NCBI RefSeq assembly: GCF_000802225.1
Contig: NZ_JTDI01000001.1
Coordinates: forward strand, 62,001-126,000
Direction: 5' to 3'
Length of the DNA: 64,000 bases
Origin: Novosphingobium malaysiense
GTDB lineage: Bacteria; Pseudomonadota; Alphaproteobacteria; Sphingomonadales; Sphingomonadaceae
Position numbers and translations under genes: made by a program. Shown here in pieces: positions 8,894 to 17,600 of this stretch (positions within the stretch are counted from its first letter, which is position 1; each line of letters begins with the position of its first letter). The notes under the pieces were generated by a model, which saw only the letters and a program-made list of their open reading frames with translations, was not told where the DNA came from and ran no database searches.

Positions 8894-9371
8894 ACGCAAA
8901 GCCTCTCGTTTTCATCGCCCTGTAATATCCGCGCCGCACTTGAACTTTGCGTGTCCGCGCGATCGAAATTGGAACGGCCCTGCTGACCTGCCGAGAGATG
9001 ATCTCGGATACGCGACGGCGATATTCTGTTTCTGATCGGCACAGCGATGAACAACTGTACATAACGACCCAAAATTGCGATAAGGTGAAGTCAATCGCCA
9101 CGTAGTTTCTGTTGCGAGGCTATGTGAGTTCTAATCTGTCGCGCGGGCGCAATGAGTTTTTGTCCTGCAACGCGTGTGACTGCACGCGCAGCAAAGGCAT
9201 CCCGAGGTGACCGTTCCCGCATGCCGGCTCTGCCGTCAGCGGGAACGTGGAGCGGGCATAGGAGGGACGTGTCCCTCCCTCCTGTGCCTGCTCCACAACT
9301 GATAGACCTCTGCCCTTGGTATTCGGCAAATCCAGCACCCCCGGCTCTTCATTCCGCAGGCGCGGCGGCGG
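8894..9371. other. Intergenic region (478 bases) with hairpin, no supported gene
   Basis: Open frames here are short, lack ribosome sites and have no recognisable product. The part up to about 9115 is relatively AT-rich; beyond it lie the inverted repeat GTTCCCGC/GCGGGAAC (about 9207-9245) and the hairpin described separately. The adaptor gene and the convergent SDR gene both end into this region. Confidence 0.4.
9250..9293. terminator. Long hairpin between convergent genes
   Basis: GGAGGGAC-GT-GTCCCTCC (9261-9278) forms a perfect 8-bp core. Flanks GAGCGGGCATA and TGTGCCTGCTC pair imperfectly around it after skipping CTCC. It lies between the HlyD gene (plus) and the SDR gene (minus), so a bidirectional terminator is the simplest reading; no T-run follows. 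Confidence 0.45.
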
Positions 9372-10319
9372 TCAGGTGGTTTCGAACCAGCCCGGTTTGT
9401 AGGGTTTTATGCTCCAGTCGCGCGGGTCCGCATCGTCGTGACGAGAGACACCTTGCGGCGATCCGGCGAACACGTCCTCCCAGCGGTCCGCCAGCGTTTC
9501 GAGCGTCATAGCCGGATCATCGAAACCGGGCGTACGCGCTAGATAGAAGCGCGCCACGTGGCCGCCGATTGATTCGATGCACTCTCCTGTGAAGGGAACG
9601 CTCTCGTGTGCCAGAAAGGCCACAGCCGGCGATACGATTTCGGGTGGCAGGTTTTGCCTGGCATGGGCAATGAAGGACGACGACGCCTCGTCCTGCGCCG
9701 CATAAACCATGCGCGTCAGTGCTCCCGGAATTACGCTGTTCGATTTGATGCCATGCTCCGCGCCTTCAGCCGCAAGCGCACGGGTAAGCGAATAGACCCC
9801 GCCCTTCGCCGCCGCATAGGCGGTTTGCCAGGCGAACCCGGCCATTGAGCCCGAGGAGATGTTCACGATCCGTCCGTAACCTGTGGCCTTCATGTGACCC
9901 CAGGCTGCGCGGCAGGTGTGGACCGTTCCCATAAGATTGACTTCGATCGTCTGCCTGAAGTCCGCCGGGTCCATCTCCTCAAAGGCCACGACCGGACAGA
10001 TCCCGGCATTGTTCACCAGGATGTCGACCGTTCCGAAGGCTTCGAGGGCAGTCGCAACGATTGCGTCCGCGCCCTCCTGCGTGGCAACGCTGTTCGTAGA
10101 GGCAACGGCCTTGCCTCCGGCTGCCTGGATTTCCTCGACGACGGCCTGGGCATTGGCCTCACCCTCGTAACCGAGGCCGGCGGGAAGCCGGCCGATGTCA
10201 TTGACGACGACATTGGCGCCCCGTTCAGCCAACAACAGCGCGTGCGAGCGGCCTAGACTGGGATTGCCGCCCGCACCGGTCACGATTGCGGTTCGACCGT
10301 CGAAACGCAGCTCTTCCAT
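9372..10319 (-). CDS. Short-chain dehydrogenase/reductase (SDR)
   Basis: This 315-residue enzyme has a classical SDR Rossmann start (TGAGGNPSLGRSHA, residues 15-28), NNAG, an active-site Ser region (NISSGS) and YAAAKGG as the YxxxK motif. The insertion NPSLGRSH in the glycine loop and the segment NVVVNDIG resemble the 17-beta-hydroxysteroid dehydrogenase type 4 / 3-hydroxyacyl-CoA group, so an acyl-CoA or alicyclic alcohol substrate is plausible, though not shown. The start at 10319 is chosen because AGGGGAG lies just before it and the fold begins at once; longer frames upstream have no such site. It is downstream of opgH in the same direction, with 70 bases between. Confidence 0.85.
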   Translation of the reverse strand: MEELRFDGRTAIVTGAGGNPSLGRSHALLLAERGANVVVNDIGRLPAGLGYEGEANAQAVVEEIQAAGGKAVASTNSVATQEGADAIVATALEAFGTVDILVNNAGICPVVAFEEMDPADFRQTIEVNLMGTVHTCRAAWGHMKATGYGRIVNISSGSMAGFAWQTAYAAAKGGVYSLTRALAAEGAEHGIKSNSVIPGALTRMVYAAQDEASSSFIAHARQNLPPEIVSPAVAFLAHESVPFTGECIESIGGHVARFYLARTPGFDDPAMTLETLADRWEDVFAGSPQGVSRHDDADPRDWSIKPYKPGWFETT

Positions 10320-10389
10320 GGCTATCTCCCCTTGCGCTGAGCACTGCCATACATGACTGTGCGCAACCGCGTCAGGTCGAAGAGGTAGC

Positions 10390-12294
10390 CTATTTGCCCG
10401 GCGAGCGGACCTTTTCACCCGCTGCTCCCGCAATCGCCTCCAGGTTCGATCCCGACAGCGAGGCGAGCGCAAGTCTATCGGTGGAAATGTCATTCCGTGG
10501 ATCCGGTTCTCCGCCACCAGCCTCTGACGGAAGCGTAATGTCGGGATCGGGTACTGCGAACAGACCTTTTCCTTCTCGCCGGCCAGTTCGTCCCCCGTCC
10601 GATGTCATGCTGACGACCCAGGGGGACAGCAGCAGGCCGAGCGTCAGCGGCGAAAGCCAAAGGGCAAGCACGGGATCGACCCAAGCCGTCGCTGCAAAGA
10701 TCAGGCCGAGCGCCAGGTGTTCGCGCAAGTCGGGGATGATCTCACGCAGCGGTATGCGCCGCGCCTCGCGGGCCTGGGTATGCCAGCCGGTGGAAATGCC
10801 TAGCAGCATGCCGAGCAGCGCCTTGGTCTGCGTCACCATCGCGATCGGTGCGAACAGCATCGCCAGCGGCACGTCGACGGCCACCGAGCGCAGAACCGCC
10901 AGTGGCCCGCCGAAAGCCCGCCGGCGCCCCTTGTCGGCCAGAATCCAGATCAAACCCATCGCCTTCGGTCCGAACAAGAGCAGCACAGTCAGCCAGAGAA
11001 CGCTGGGCGGAGCGACGCTCGCCAGACCTTCACCCGCACCGCCCATGGCCTGGGCTATGGCCACAATCAGCAGAAGGAGCCAGCCGGGCGATGTCAGATA
11101 GGCCGAAGCCCCGATGAGCAGATGCAGACGGCTGGTCCAGTGCAGGCCGGACGTCCCGAGTAGTCGCAGGTGCTGCAGATTGCCCTGCATCCAGCGCCGG
11201 TCGCGAATGGCATGGTCGACGATAGTGGGCGGGTATTCCTCGTAGCTGCCACCGATCATTACCATGTGCACGGCCCAGCCGCGACGGCGCAGCAGCGCGG
11301 ATTCGAGCATGTCATGGCTCATGATGTGGCCGCTGAACGGACCCTTGCCGGGCAACTCCGGCAGCCCGCAGCTTTCGGCAAAGGCACGGGTGCGCACGAT
11401 CGCGTTGTGCCCCCAGAAATTCGCCTCGGACCCCGACCACCACAACAGCCCTGCAGAGGCGATCGGGCCGTAGGCCTCGCTCGCAAAGCGCATCCAGCGC
11501 TGGAACAGCGTGCGGGCGTTGATGATCATCGGCACGGTCTGCAGCAAACCGATCGAGGGCCGTTCCTCCATGATCGCTGCCATCCCGACGATGGCATCCC
11601 CGCTCATCACCGAATCCGCATCGAGCACGAGCATGCATTCATAGGCCGCGCCAAAGCGACGGACCCATTCTGCGATATTGCCCGGTTTGCGCGCAATGTT
11701 CTTCTCGCGACGGCGATAATAGACCGGGATCGGCGCTTCGGCGGCAACCTCGCGCCAGACCGCCAATTCCCGCTTGCCGTGCAATTCATTGGAATCGCTG
11801 AGCACGAAGAAATCGATCCAGTCGCCGCCCCCCGCTTCATGGATCGAGCGGGCCATCGCGCGAGCGCGGCCGAAAGTCGCCTCGACGCTTTCATTGTAGA
11901 CCGGCATGAGCACCGCCGTGCGATGACGCAGTGTCGACGCTGGGCTGGGAATTGCGGAAAAGCCGGGGTGTTCGCCGCTGATCAGTTTCGCGAACCCGAT
12001 TGCCGAGTTCACGAAGCCGAATGCGATCCAGCTGAATAGAGGCACGAAAAACAACAGCAGAAGCACTTCGAACAGGTCCAGCCCATCGCGCGAGAACGTG
12101 AAGCGCAGTTCGCTCGAAGCCGCGAGGCCCAGCACGGCCGTCAGCGCGATCAGCAAGAGGCGCTTCACCAGCATTCCTGGAGGCTGCGTCTCCACCTCGA
12201 TCGATCCGGGGGCGCTGCCATGCAGCCGCTGAACCGGCATTTCCAGTGGCGCTTCATCCGGAAGCAGGCGCAAGGTTTCTTTTGGCGTGGTCAT
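10390..12294 (-). CDS. opgH: Glucans biosynthesis glucosyltransferase OpgH (MdoH)
   Basis: This 634-residue membrane GT2 enzyme polymerises glucose from UDP-glucose into osmoregulated periplasmic glucan and moves it across the inner membrane. Hydrophobic segments lie near residues 48-65 and 80-110 before the catalytic domain, and several more follow at about 405-560. Catalytic marks: LMPVYNE, LDADSVM (DxD), SHDMLE and RRWMQGN (Q/RxxRW equivalent). It lacks the long N-terminal extension of the 847-residue E. coli protein. The ATG at 12294 overlaps the opgG/D stop (ATGA). It is the last gene of the operon TolC-like, HlyD, OpgG/D, OpgH. Confidence 0.92.
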   Translation of the reverse strand: MTTPKETLRLLPDEAPLEMPVQRLHGSAPGSIEVETQPPGMLVKRLLLIALTAVLGLAASSELRFTFSRDGLDLFEVLLLLFFVPLFSWIAFGFVNSAIGFAKLISGEHPGFSAIPSPASTLRHRTAVLMPVYNESVEATFGRARAMARSIHEAGGGDWIDFFVLSDSNELHGKRELAVWREVAAEAPIPVYYRRREKNIARKPGNIAEWVRRFGAAYECMLVLDADSVMSGDAIVGMAAIMEERPSIGLLQTVPMIINARTLFQRWMRFASEAYGPIASAGLLWWSGSEANFWGHNAIVRTRAFAESCGLPELPGKGPFSGHIMSHDMLESALLRRRGWAVHMVMIGGSYEEYPPTIVDHAIRDRRWMQGNLQHLRLLGTSGLHWTSRLHLLIGASAYLTSPGWLLLLIVAIAQAMGGAGEGLASVAPPSVLWLTVLLLFGPKAMGLIWILADKGRRRAFGGPLAVLRSVAVDVPLAMLFAPIAMVTQTKALLGMLLGISTGWHTQAREARRIPLREIIPDLREHLALGLIFAATAWVDPVLALWLSPLTLGLLLSPWVVSMTSDGGRTGRREGKGLFAVPDPDITLPSEAGGGEPDPRNDISTDRLALASLSGSNLEAIAGAAGEKVRSPGK

Positions 12295-13856
12295 GACTCG
12301 ATCATCTTGATGACGGTTTCGCTGAGCGCGGTAGCCCCGCGCCTGAGATAAAGACGGAATTCCGGCCGAGGCGCCGCAGAAGGGCGCAAGTCGACCATGA
12401 CGCGCCAACGCGCATCGATGCCCGCGACAGGATAGGCCGCAAGAGCGAGCACCGCTTCGTCGGGCAGGTCCGTCGCAGCATCGATTCCGGCGTTCCGTCC
12501 CTGCCCCGCCAGCACCGACCCGACAAAGTCGAAGACATATTTGCGCGCGCCCTTCACGGGTGGATCGCCGGGCCTGCCGGCGGGCCCTTCGAACACGTCT
12601 ACACAGCGCGCATTCCCGTCATCCACCGGATCCCGTGAAGTCCAGGTCAGGCGATAGGCAAGGTCGCGCCGTTCGCCGCGACGGGCTGGGGCATCGGCTA
12701 CCCAGAATGCGACGACATTATCCTGCGTCTCGGTGTCGGTGGGCATTTCATAGAGCATGACGCTGCCCGCTCCCCAGTCGCGCGATGGCTCCACCCAAAG
12801 CGATGGCCGCCGGTCGTAGAAGGCCCCATCGTCCTGGTAGTGATCGAATACCTGATCGCGCTGCATCAGGCCGAATCCCTTGACGCGATCCGCGCGAAAC
12901 GTCGTGACGCGCGCATTCGGCGTGTTCTCGAGCGGACGCCAGATGCGCTCGCCGGTGCCAGACCAGATCGACAACCCGTCGGAATCGTGAATCTCGGGCC
13001 GCCAGTCGGCGCGGGTGTCATGCTGGTCGTACCAGTACATGCTGGTGGCAGGCGCAATTCCGAGACGGTCGATATCGCGGCGCAAGAACAGGCTGGCGCG
13101 AACATCCTGCTGCACACCCCCGGCATCGTTGCGGCAGTCGAAGGCATAGGCTCCGGCAAGGCTCGGTCCGTCGAGCAGGGCATGAATCCGCACGTGCGCC
13201 GCACCGAGCGGCTCAATCCAGAACGACGTGAAAACGGGAAACTCCTCGGGATTGCCCGTGCCCGTATCGATCGCAACGCCCCGCGCGGACAGCCCGTACT
13301 GGTTCCGCGAGCCGGCGGCGCGAAAATAGGATGCGCCCAGATATGCCAGCCAGTCGCTGGCCCCGCTTGCCGCCATGACACGAAAACCAGCCGGATCGAC
13401 GCTCTTGTTGCCCACGAAAAGGCCTCTCGTGTCGATCAGCTGACGGGCCCGTCCATTCGCCACGAGATGGATGGCAACCGCGTGGGGAGCGATGCCCTTC
13501 CCGGCCGGAAACAGCCGTATGGTACCGTCCACTGTTTCGGCCGGACCGTAGGCAAGTTTGCCGAAAGCATCGAAATCGGTGGCCTGATGACGTGCCGGCC
13601 CCGGTGCGGAATAGCCGGTCGCAGCGAGGCGGCGCGCCTGTTTGACAAGCCACTCCCACGAAAAGGCCTCTGGCGGGCCGAAGCGGCCGCTCGCAGCTTC
13701 GAGAGACATCGGGAACGTGGCCATGCCGATAGCGGCGGCAAGCCAGGCGCTTGCTTCTCTGCGGGTCACGCCGTCCGCAGATCCCGCCTCATGGAAGGGA
13801 ACCGAACAGGACTCCACCGTTTCGGACATGGCAAAGGGCTCAGCTATCGCATTCAT
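12291..13856 (-). CDS. Periplasmic glucan biosynthesis protein OpgG/OpgD (MdoG family)
   Basis: This 521-residue protein has the MdoG fold: FGPPEAFSWEWL near the start, SYFRAAGSRNQYGLSARGVAIDTG, SMYWYDQHD and WRPEIHDSDGL, then an immunoglobulin-like C-terminal part. These periplasmic proteins are needed for glucan backbone maturation, and OpgG/OpgD have recently been described as beta-glucanases. A twin-arginine signal (TRREASAWLAAAIG) suggests folded export, as for E. coli OpgD, so OpgD may be the closer namesake. ATG at 13856 is chosen; a longer frame to 13967 would overlap the HlyD gene, and ATG at 13829 is also possible. It is translationally coupled to opgH. Confidence 0.88.
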   Translation of the reverse strand: MNAIAEPFAMSETVESCSVPFHEAGSADGVTRREASAWLAAAIGMATFPMSLEAASGRFGPPEAFSWEWLVKQARRLAATGYSAPGPARHQATDFDAFGKLAYGPAETVDGTIRLFPAGKGIAPHAVAIHLVANGRARQLIDTRGLFVGNKSVDPAGFRVMAASGASDWLAYLGASYFRAAGSRNQYGLSARGVAIDTGTGNPEEFPVFTSFWIEPLGAAHVRIHALLDGPSLAGAYAFDCRNDAGGVQQDVRASLFLRRDIDRLGIAPATSMYWYDQHDTRADWRPEIHDSDGLSIWSGTGERIWRPLENTPNARVTTFRADRVKGFGLMQRDQVFDHYQDDGAFYDRRPSLWVEPSRDWGAGSVMLYEMPTDTETQDNVVAFWVADAPARRGERRDLAYRLTWTSRDPVDDGNARCVDVFEGPAGRPGDPPVKGARKYVFDFVGSVLAGQGRNAGIDAATDLPDEAVLALAAYPVAGIDARWRVMVDLRPSAAPRPEFRLYLRRGATALSETVIKMIES

Positions 13857-13923
13857 CCTGGAAAATGGGTTCGCCAATGCACGGTGATACGCAGAAGACA
13901 CCGAAAGGTTGCCCTGGATCGGG

Positions 13924-15096
13924 TCAATCCTGTGGCGCGTCTCGCATTCCGATAATAACCTGCGCACCGGGCTTGATGGTACCGGAGAAAATCTCGGTCC
14001 GCCTGCCGTCGCTTGCGCCGGCGGTCACATAGACACGCTGCGGGGTCCCGTCCTCCCCAAGGAGATAAACTTGCGCTCGCGTGCGATCAGTTGAGGATTC
14101 GGGCGCGAATTCGAGCGCGGCCGAAGGGACCAGCAAGACATTGCGGCGAGCGGGCAAGGCGATTTCCAGCTCGGCCTGCAGGCCGGGGATCACTTGTGTG
14201 CCGGGATTCTCCAGAAGGAATGTCGCTTTCGGATCGCCCCTTTCACGCTCGATCCTCAACAACCTTGCTTCCAGCGTCCTGTCGGGCAGGCTTTCGACAC
14301 GAACGGCAGCCCTGGCACCCGGTTTGAGGTCCGATGCACCGCCGTCGACCCAGGGGACAGTTATCTCCAGGGCATCATCCTCTGGCGTCAGCCGAAAAAG
14401 CAGGGTGCCTTCGCGCACGTATTGCCCGACCTGAACATCCTCTTTCGACAGAAATCCGCTGAAAGGGGCACGAAGCACACTGTCTTCGATCTGCTTGCGC
14501 CGAGCCGCGAGCGCCATGCGAGCGGCATGCAACCGATCCTGCGCCGCTTTCTGCGCCTGTTTGCTACGGGTAGCTTCGGCCCGGGCATCTTCCATCTCGT
14601 TGCGCGCGGGCACGCGTCCCCCCGATTTCGCCCAGACTCGCTCAAAACGTGCAAGCACGCCGGCTTTCTGATCGGCAATGACCGATGCCGCTTCCAAGTC
14701 GGCCTTGGCTGCCTCAAGCCTGGCCTTGTCGGCCTCCAGCAATTGCTTGGCCGGGCCAGCGTCGATGCGCGCCAGTTCCTGCCCTCGCTGCACGGGGCCA
14801 CCTGGTGCCGCGGGAAGACGGGTGATGGTTCCGTCAAGACTCGCCCGAACTGCCAGATCCCGACTCCCCCGCACGACCCCGCGCTCGGAAACTTGCGGGG
14901 TCAGGTCGCCGATTTCGGCGGGGGCGAAATAGTACGGGCTCTCGTTGCCGCGCAAAAACCGATACGCCAGAAAGGCCGAGGCAATGAGGGCGACTGCAAG
15001 CAAGACTACCGCGGCGAGATGACGGCGTCCTCGCCTGGGGCTTGCGCCCAGCAGCGCGTCCAGCGGAGAATGGCCGTGATCGTTGTCCTCACTCAC
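13924..15096 (-). CDS. HlyD-family adaptor in the opg operon
   Basis: This 390-residue membrane-fusion protein has an N-terminal helix (about 28-47, LAAVVLLAVALIASAFLAY), a lipoyl half near residues 75-112, an Ala-rich coiled coil (about 112-200), the second lipoyl part (LRAPFSGFLSKEDVQVGQYV) and a beta-barrel. Its start overlaps the TolC-like gene by 8 bases and its stop is 67 bases before the OpgG/D ATG. Adaptor plus outer-membrane factor, with no ABC, MFS or RND pump between them but with a glucan synthase downstream, suggests that OpgH itself may be the inner-membrane partner. That is inference; a pump elsewhere in the genome is the alternative. Confidence 0.87.
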   Translation of the reverse strand: MSEDNDHGHSPLDALLGASPRRGRRHLAAVVLLAVALIASAFLAYRFLRGNESPYYFAPAEIGDLTPQVSERGVVRGSRDLAVRASLDGTITRLPAAPGGPVQRGQELARIDAGPAKQLLEADKARLEAAKADLEAASVIADQKAGVLARFERVWAKSGGRVPARNEMEDARAEATRSKQAQKAAQDRLHAARMALAARRKQIEDSVLRAPFSGFLSKEDVQVGQYVREGTLLFRLTPEDDALEITVPWVDGGASDLKPGARAAVRVESLPDRTLEARLLRIERERGDPKATFLLENPGTQVIPGLQAELEIALPARRNVLLVPSAALEFAPESSTDRTRAQVYLLGEDGTPQRVYVTAGASDGRRTEIFSGTIKPGAQVIIGMRDAPQD

Positions 15097-16321
15097 AGAC
15101 CAGCACCTCGCCCGAATCCTGTTCCGGAACCGCCGGGGTCAGATCCGCATTTTCCCAACCCCCGCCCAGCACGCTCCACATTCGAATCGTGGCATCTGCC
15201 AGATCGGCGCGGGCGGCGACCTTGGCTTCTTCGATGGCGAGTGCCGCCGCCTCAGCCACGAACAGTGTCGCGAAGTCGCCCGTTCCACTGCGGTAGGCAA
15301 GACGCGCCTCCTCTACGGTGCGACGGGCCTGAACGGCTGTCTGTACCAGATCCGCCTCCCGCTGGGCCGCCGCAGCAACTGCTTTTCGCGCGCGCACCAC
15401 CTCAGCCAGCGCTGCTTCGCGAGCCGAGCGGTAGGCGACGCGGGCCTGGGTCGCGAAATTCACGCCAATGCTGTCTCCGCTTTCAGCTGCGTCCGTCACA
15501 TCCAGCGTGGCGGGCTCCATTCCCTGTCGAATGAGCTGAGCGATAAGCTGATGTCGCAAGGAGAGCAGGTCCGCCCGCCGGGCAAGATCCGGTTCGTCGG
15601 GCCCCGGGGGCTTGATCGCGATATCGGGAAGCTTGCCCTTTTCCCCGATCACGCGATGCAGCCTCTCTGCGTCCGTATTGGAGATCCGCGCAAGATTGGC
15701 CACGGCTTCCTGGTACTGCTCCCGGGTCGTTTGCAGGCCCGTCTCGCTCACCGCGAGAAGCGACCCTGCAAGGCCGGTATCTATGCCCGATACGAGACCG
15801 GCCTCCCGCCGGAATGCCGCTATTTGCGCATTGTCGGCATATTGGTCGTGCAAGCTCTTGCGTAGGGCCAGGACTTCCTGAAGACGCCGGACCCGGATGT
15901 AGGCTTCGGCGATATCGGCTGCGAGTTGGGCGCGATGTTCGGCGTGGCGATAAGCGTGGGCAAGATGCAGCGCATCGTCGGCCTCGCTGTCTCGTGTGCT
16001 GAACAGACGGCCGATCTTCACGTCGAGCCGCTTGCCACGTGCTTCGCTGCGAGCGCTTTCATTACGCAGACCGATTGCTTCACACGCCATTTTCCGATCT
16101 TGGTCGAGCCCCTCGTCGACCAGATCCGACATGACTGCATCACCGGTCTCTTGCCACCAGTAACCGGGCGCCTCGTCTTTTCCCTCGCCGTCTGCCGCCT
16201 CCACTGGCGGGGCCACCGGCGCGTCGGCACCTGTCTCGGATGAAACGTGGGAACACCCTGCGGCGATAAGCGGCATCAACAGCAGCGCCAGTCGGCGGAA
16301 CGGGGGGAAGGATTCGCGCAC
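15089..16321 (-). CDS. TolC-like outer-membrane efflux lipoprotein (OEP family)
   Basis: A 410-residue protein with lipobox LIAAGC close to the N-terminus and two long helical repeats typical of the outer-membrane efflux family (VGVNFATQARVAYRSAREAALAEV-like segments, AYRSGTGDFATLFVAEAA). It is expected to be acylated and to form the trimeric outer-membrane channel. GTG at 16321 gives a short basic n-region (RESFPPFRRLALLLMPLIAAGC); TTG at 16351 is an alternative start. It is first in the operon HlyD, OpgG/D, OpgH. At about 410 residues it is shorter than most NodT-type proteins. Confidence 0.82.
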   Translation of the reverse strand: MRESFPPFRRLALLLMPLIAAGCSHVSSETGADAPVAPPVEAADGEGKDEAPGYWWQETGDAVMSDLVDEGLDQDRKMACEAIGLRNESARSEARGKRLDVKIGRLFSTRDSEADDALHLAHAYRHAEHRAQLAADIAEAYIRVRRLQEVLALRKSLHDQYADNAQIAAFRREAGLVSGIDTGLAGSLLAVSETGLQTTREQYQEAVANLARISNTDAERLHRVIGEKGKLPDIAIKPPGPDEPDLARRADLLSLRHQLIAQLIRQGMEPATLDVTDAAESGDSIGVNFATQARVAYRSAREAALAEVVRARKAVAAAAQREADLVQTAVQARRTVEEARLAYRSGTGDFATLFVAEAAALAIEEAKVAARADLADATIRMWSVLGGGWENADLTPAVPEQDSGEVLVCE

Positions 16322-16451
16322 GACCCTTGCGATAGCAACGTTCCATAACAAGGCAAACGCGCGGTTTCTCTTACAGCTCGGACGCTCTGCGAGGGTTCTC
16401 GGCTACCAGACATTCCAGCGCGAGCCGCGAACGCGCTCAGCGCCTGCCCCC

Positions 16452-17060
16452 TCACCCGGGGTAGGGGGAGGATTTCAGAATGCCGGCAAGATGCGTCGCA
16501 TTGCCCGCAACCATCCCCGCTGTCTGCAACACCTTGTCAGGAGTCTTTGACAAGTCCTTGAAATCCGTTGCTCCCATAGCCTCTCCCACCCAATAGCAGG
16601 CAGCCACCGAAGGGATCGTCCAGCCCACGTCATTAAGGGCCTGGAACATTTGCGCCGAGCAGAAATGCGCGCCGTCCTCGTTACCGACGATGGCCGCGAC
16701 CGCGACCTTGCCATAGCTCGGCATGCGCCCTTTCTCGTCGGTCTCTGAAAAAAACGCATCCATGCGCTCGAGCACGCGTTTGGTCACGCTGCTGATCTGA
16801 CCCATCCAGATCGGGCCGCCCAGAATGAGAATATCGTGCGCAAAAATCTCATCCCGTAGCTCTGGCCAGGCATCACCACTGCCCTCGTTCGAGGTGACGC
16901 CCGGCTTGATATCCTTGGCCGCCACTCTGACCGGCGTGGACACAGTCGCGCCCAGCTTTTCGAATTCCCTGGCCAGCACGGCAATCAGGGCGTCGGTTGA
17001 CGAAGGTTCCGCCGGGTCTGCCTTCAGTGTGCAATTCAGGGGAAGTACCTTGAGGTTCAC
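16452..17060 (-). CDS. Flavodoxin-fold NAD(P)H-dependent oxidoreductase
   Basis: This 202-residue protein has the alpha/beta flavodoxin fold: a first strand and phosphate loop (LPLNCTLKADPAEPSST), the ILGGPIWMGQISS turn and VAAIVGNEDGAHFCSAQ, which contact FMN in the FMN-reductase family. It probably reduces quinones or similar acceptors. GTG at 17060 is chosen, with AAGGA 7 bases upstream. It stands alone between the opg operon and a small stress-like operon reading the same way. A C-rich/G-rich hairpin-like stretch around 16440-16465 overlaps its stop. The exact substrate cannot be told. Confidence 0.82.
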   Translation of the reverse strand: MNLKVLPLNCTLKADPAEPSSTDALIAVLAREFEKLGATVSTPVRVAAKDIKPGVTSNEGSGDAWPELRDEIFAHDILILGGPIWMGQISSVTKRVLERMDAFFSETDEKGRMPSYGKVAVAAIVGNEDGAHFCSAQMFQALNDVGWTIPSVAACYWVGEAMGATDFKDLSKTPDKVLQTAGMVAGNATHLAGILKSSPYPG

Positions 17061-17161
17061 TCGACTGTCCTTTCCGCGCGCGGCGCGCTAAATACACCTT
17101 CCCCTTTCATCGATATGTCATGGCCCCTCGGTGCAAGGGCGCCGGAAGCCGCCAATGGCGT

Positions 17162-17395
17162 TCAGCCCCCGCCCTGCATCTGCGAAAGGGACTTGCCGCC
17201 CTTGCGGGCGTCCTCGGCGGGATGGTCGCGCCCGGTGACGCGTTCGACCCCTTCGCCCTGCTTGAGCGATTGTTCCTCTGCTCGCTTGCCGACATCGCGG
17301 GCGACATTGCCACCGCTGCTGCTTTGCTGCGATGGCGCCTCCGCCATGCTGTCGATCAGCTCGTTGTCGGGATGCCTTGATTGTCGTTGAGGCAT
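17162..17395 (-). CDS. Small hydrophilic protein, 77 aa, unknown function
   Basis: A very polar protein rich in Gly, Ser, Gln, Glu and Arg (GNVARDVGKRAEEQSLKQGEG, ending QMQGGG), likely disordered, with no cysteine or membrane segment. The ATG has AAGGAGA upstream. It is third in an operon after the CBS-domain gene and a 55-residue protein, each separated by under 30 bases. Proteins like this occur in sphingomonads among general-stress genes; that association is from memory and not shown here. Confidence 0.65.
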   Translation of the reverse strand: MPQRQSRHPDNELIDSMAEAPSQQSSSGGNVARDVGKRAEEQSLKQGEGVERVTGRDHPAEDARKGGKSLSQMQGGG

Positions 17396-17421
17396 GATAC
17401 TCTCCTTTTGCTTTTCGACGC

Positions 17422-17589
17422 TCAGCTCTGGTCGCCGGTCACCTTCTCGCTCCCGCGCGGCAAGTCTTTCTGCCGCATCGTGTCGTCGGTAACCTGCTCG
17501 TGCTTGAGCGATCCCTTGGCCTCGTCGGTCTGGTGCGCCGGGCTCTTGTCGGGCCCATGATCTTCGGCCGGATTCGTCTTCTTGCTCAT
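17422..17589 (-). CDS. Small hydrophilic protein, 55 aa, unknown function
   Basis: The frame begins MSKKTNPAEDHGPDK and ends SEKVTGDQS; it is highly charged with no hydrophobic core. An excellent ribosome site AAGGAGG precedes the ATG, and the gene starts only 11 bases after the CBS gene stop. It shares with its 77-residue neighbour the motif VTG(R/D)(D/Q) and a similar Lys/Asp/Gln-rich make-up, so the two may be distant paralogues. It is easily missed by length cut-offs. Confidence 0.65.
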   Translation of the reverse strand: MSKKTNPAEDHGPDKSPAHQTDEAKGSLKHEQVTDDTMRQKDLPRGSEKVTGDQS

Positions 17590-17600
17590 CAAAGCCTCCT

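Noticed and set aside
7628..8899. Minus-strand open frame of 423 codons over the HlyD gene
   Set aside because: Antisense to a motif-complete HlyD adaptor that is coupled to its operon.
13857..13967. Longer N-terminus of OpgG/D up to 13967
   Set aside because: It would overlap the HlyD gene end and place about 37 unrelated residues ahead of an already long Tat leader.
16435..16465. C-run/G-run hairpin at the end of the flavodoxin-like gene as a terminator
   Set aside because: The stem overlaps the stop codon and leaves almost no loop; pairing is imperfect and there is no T-run.
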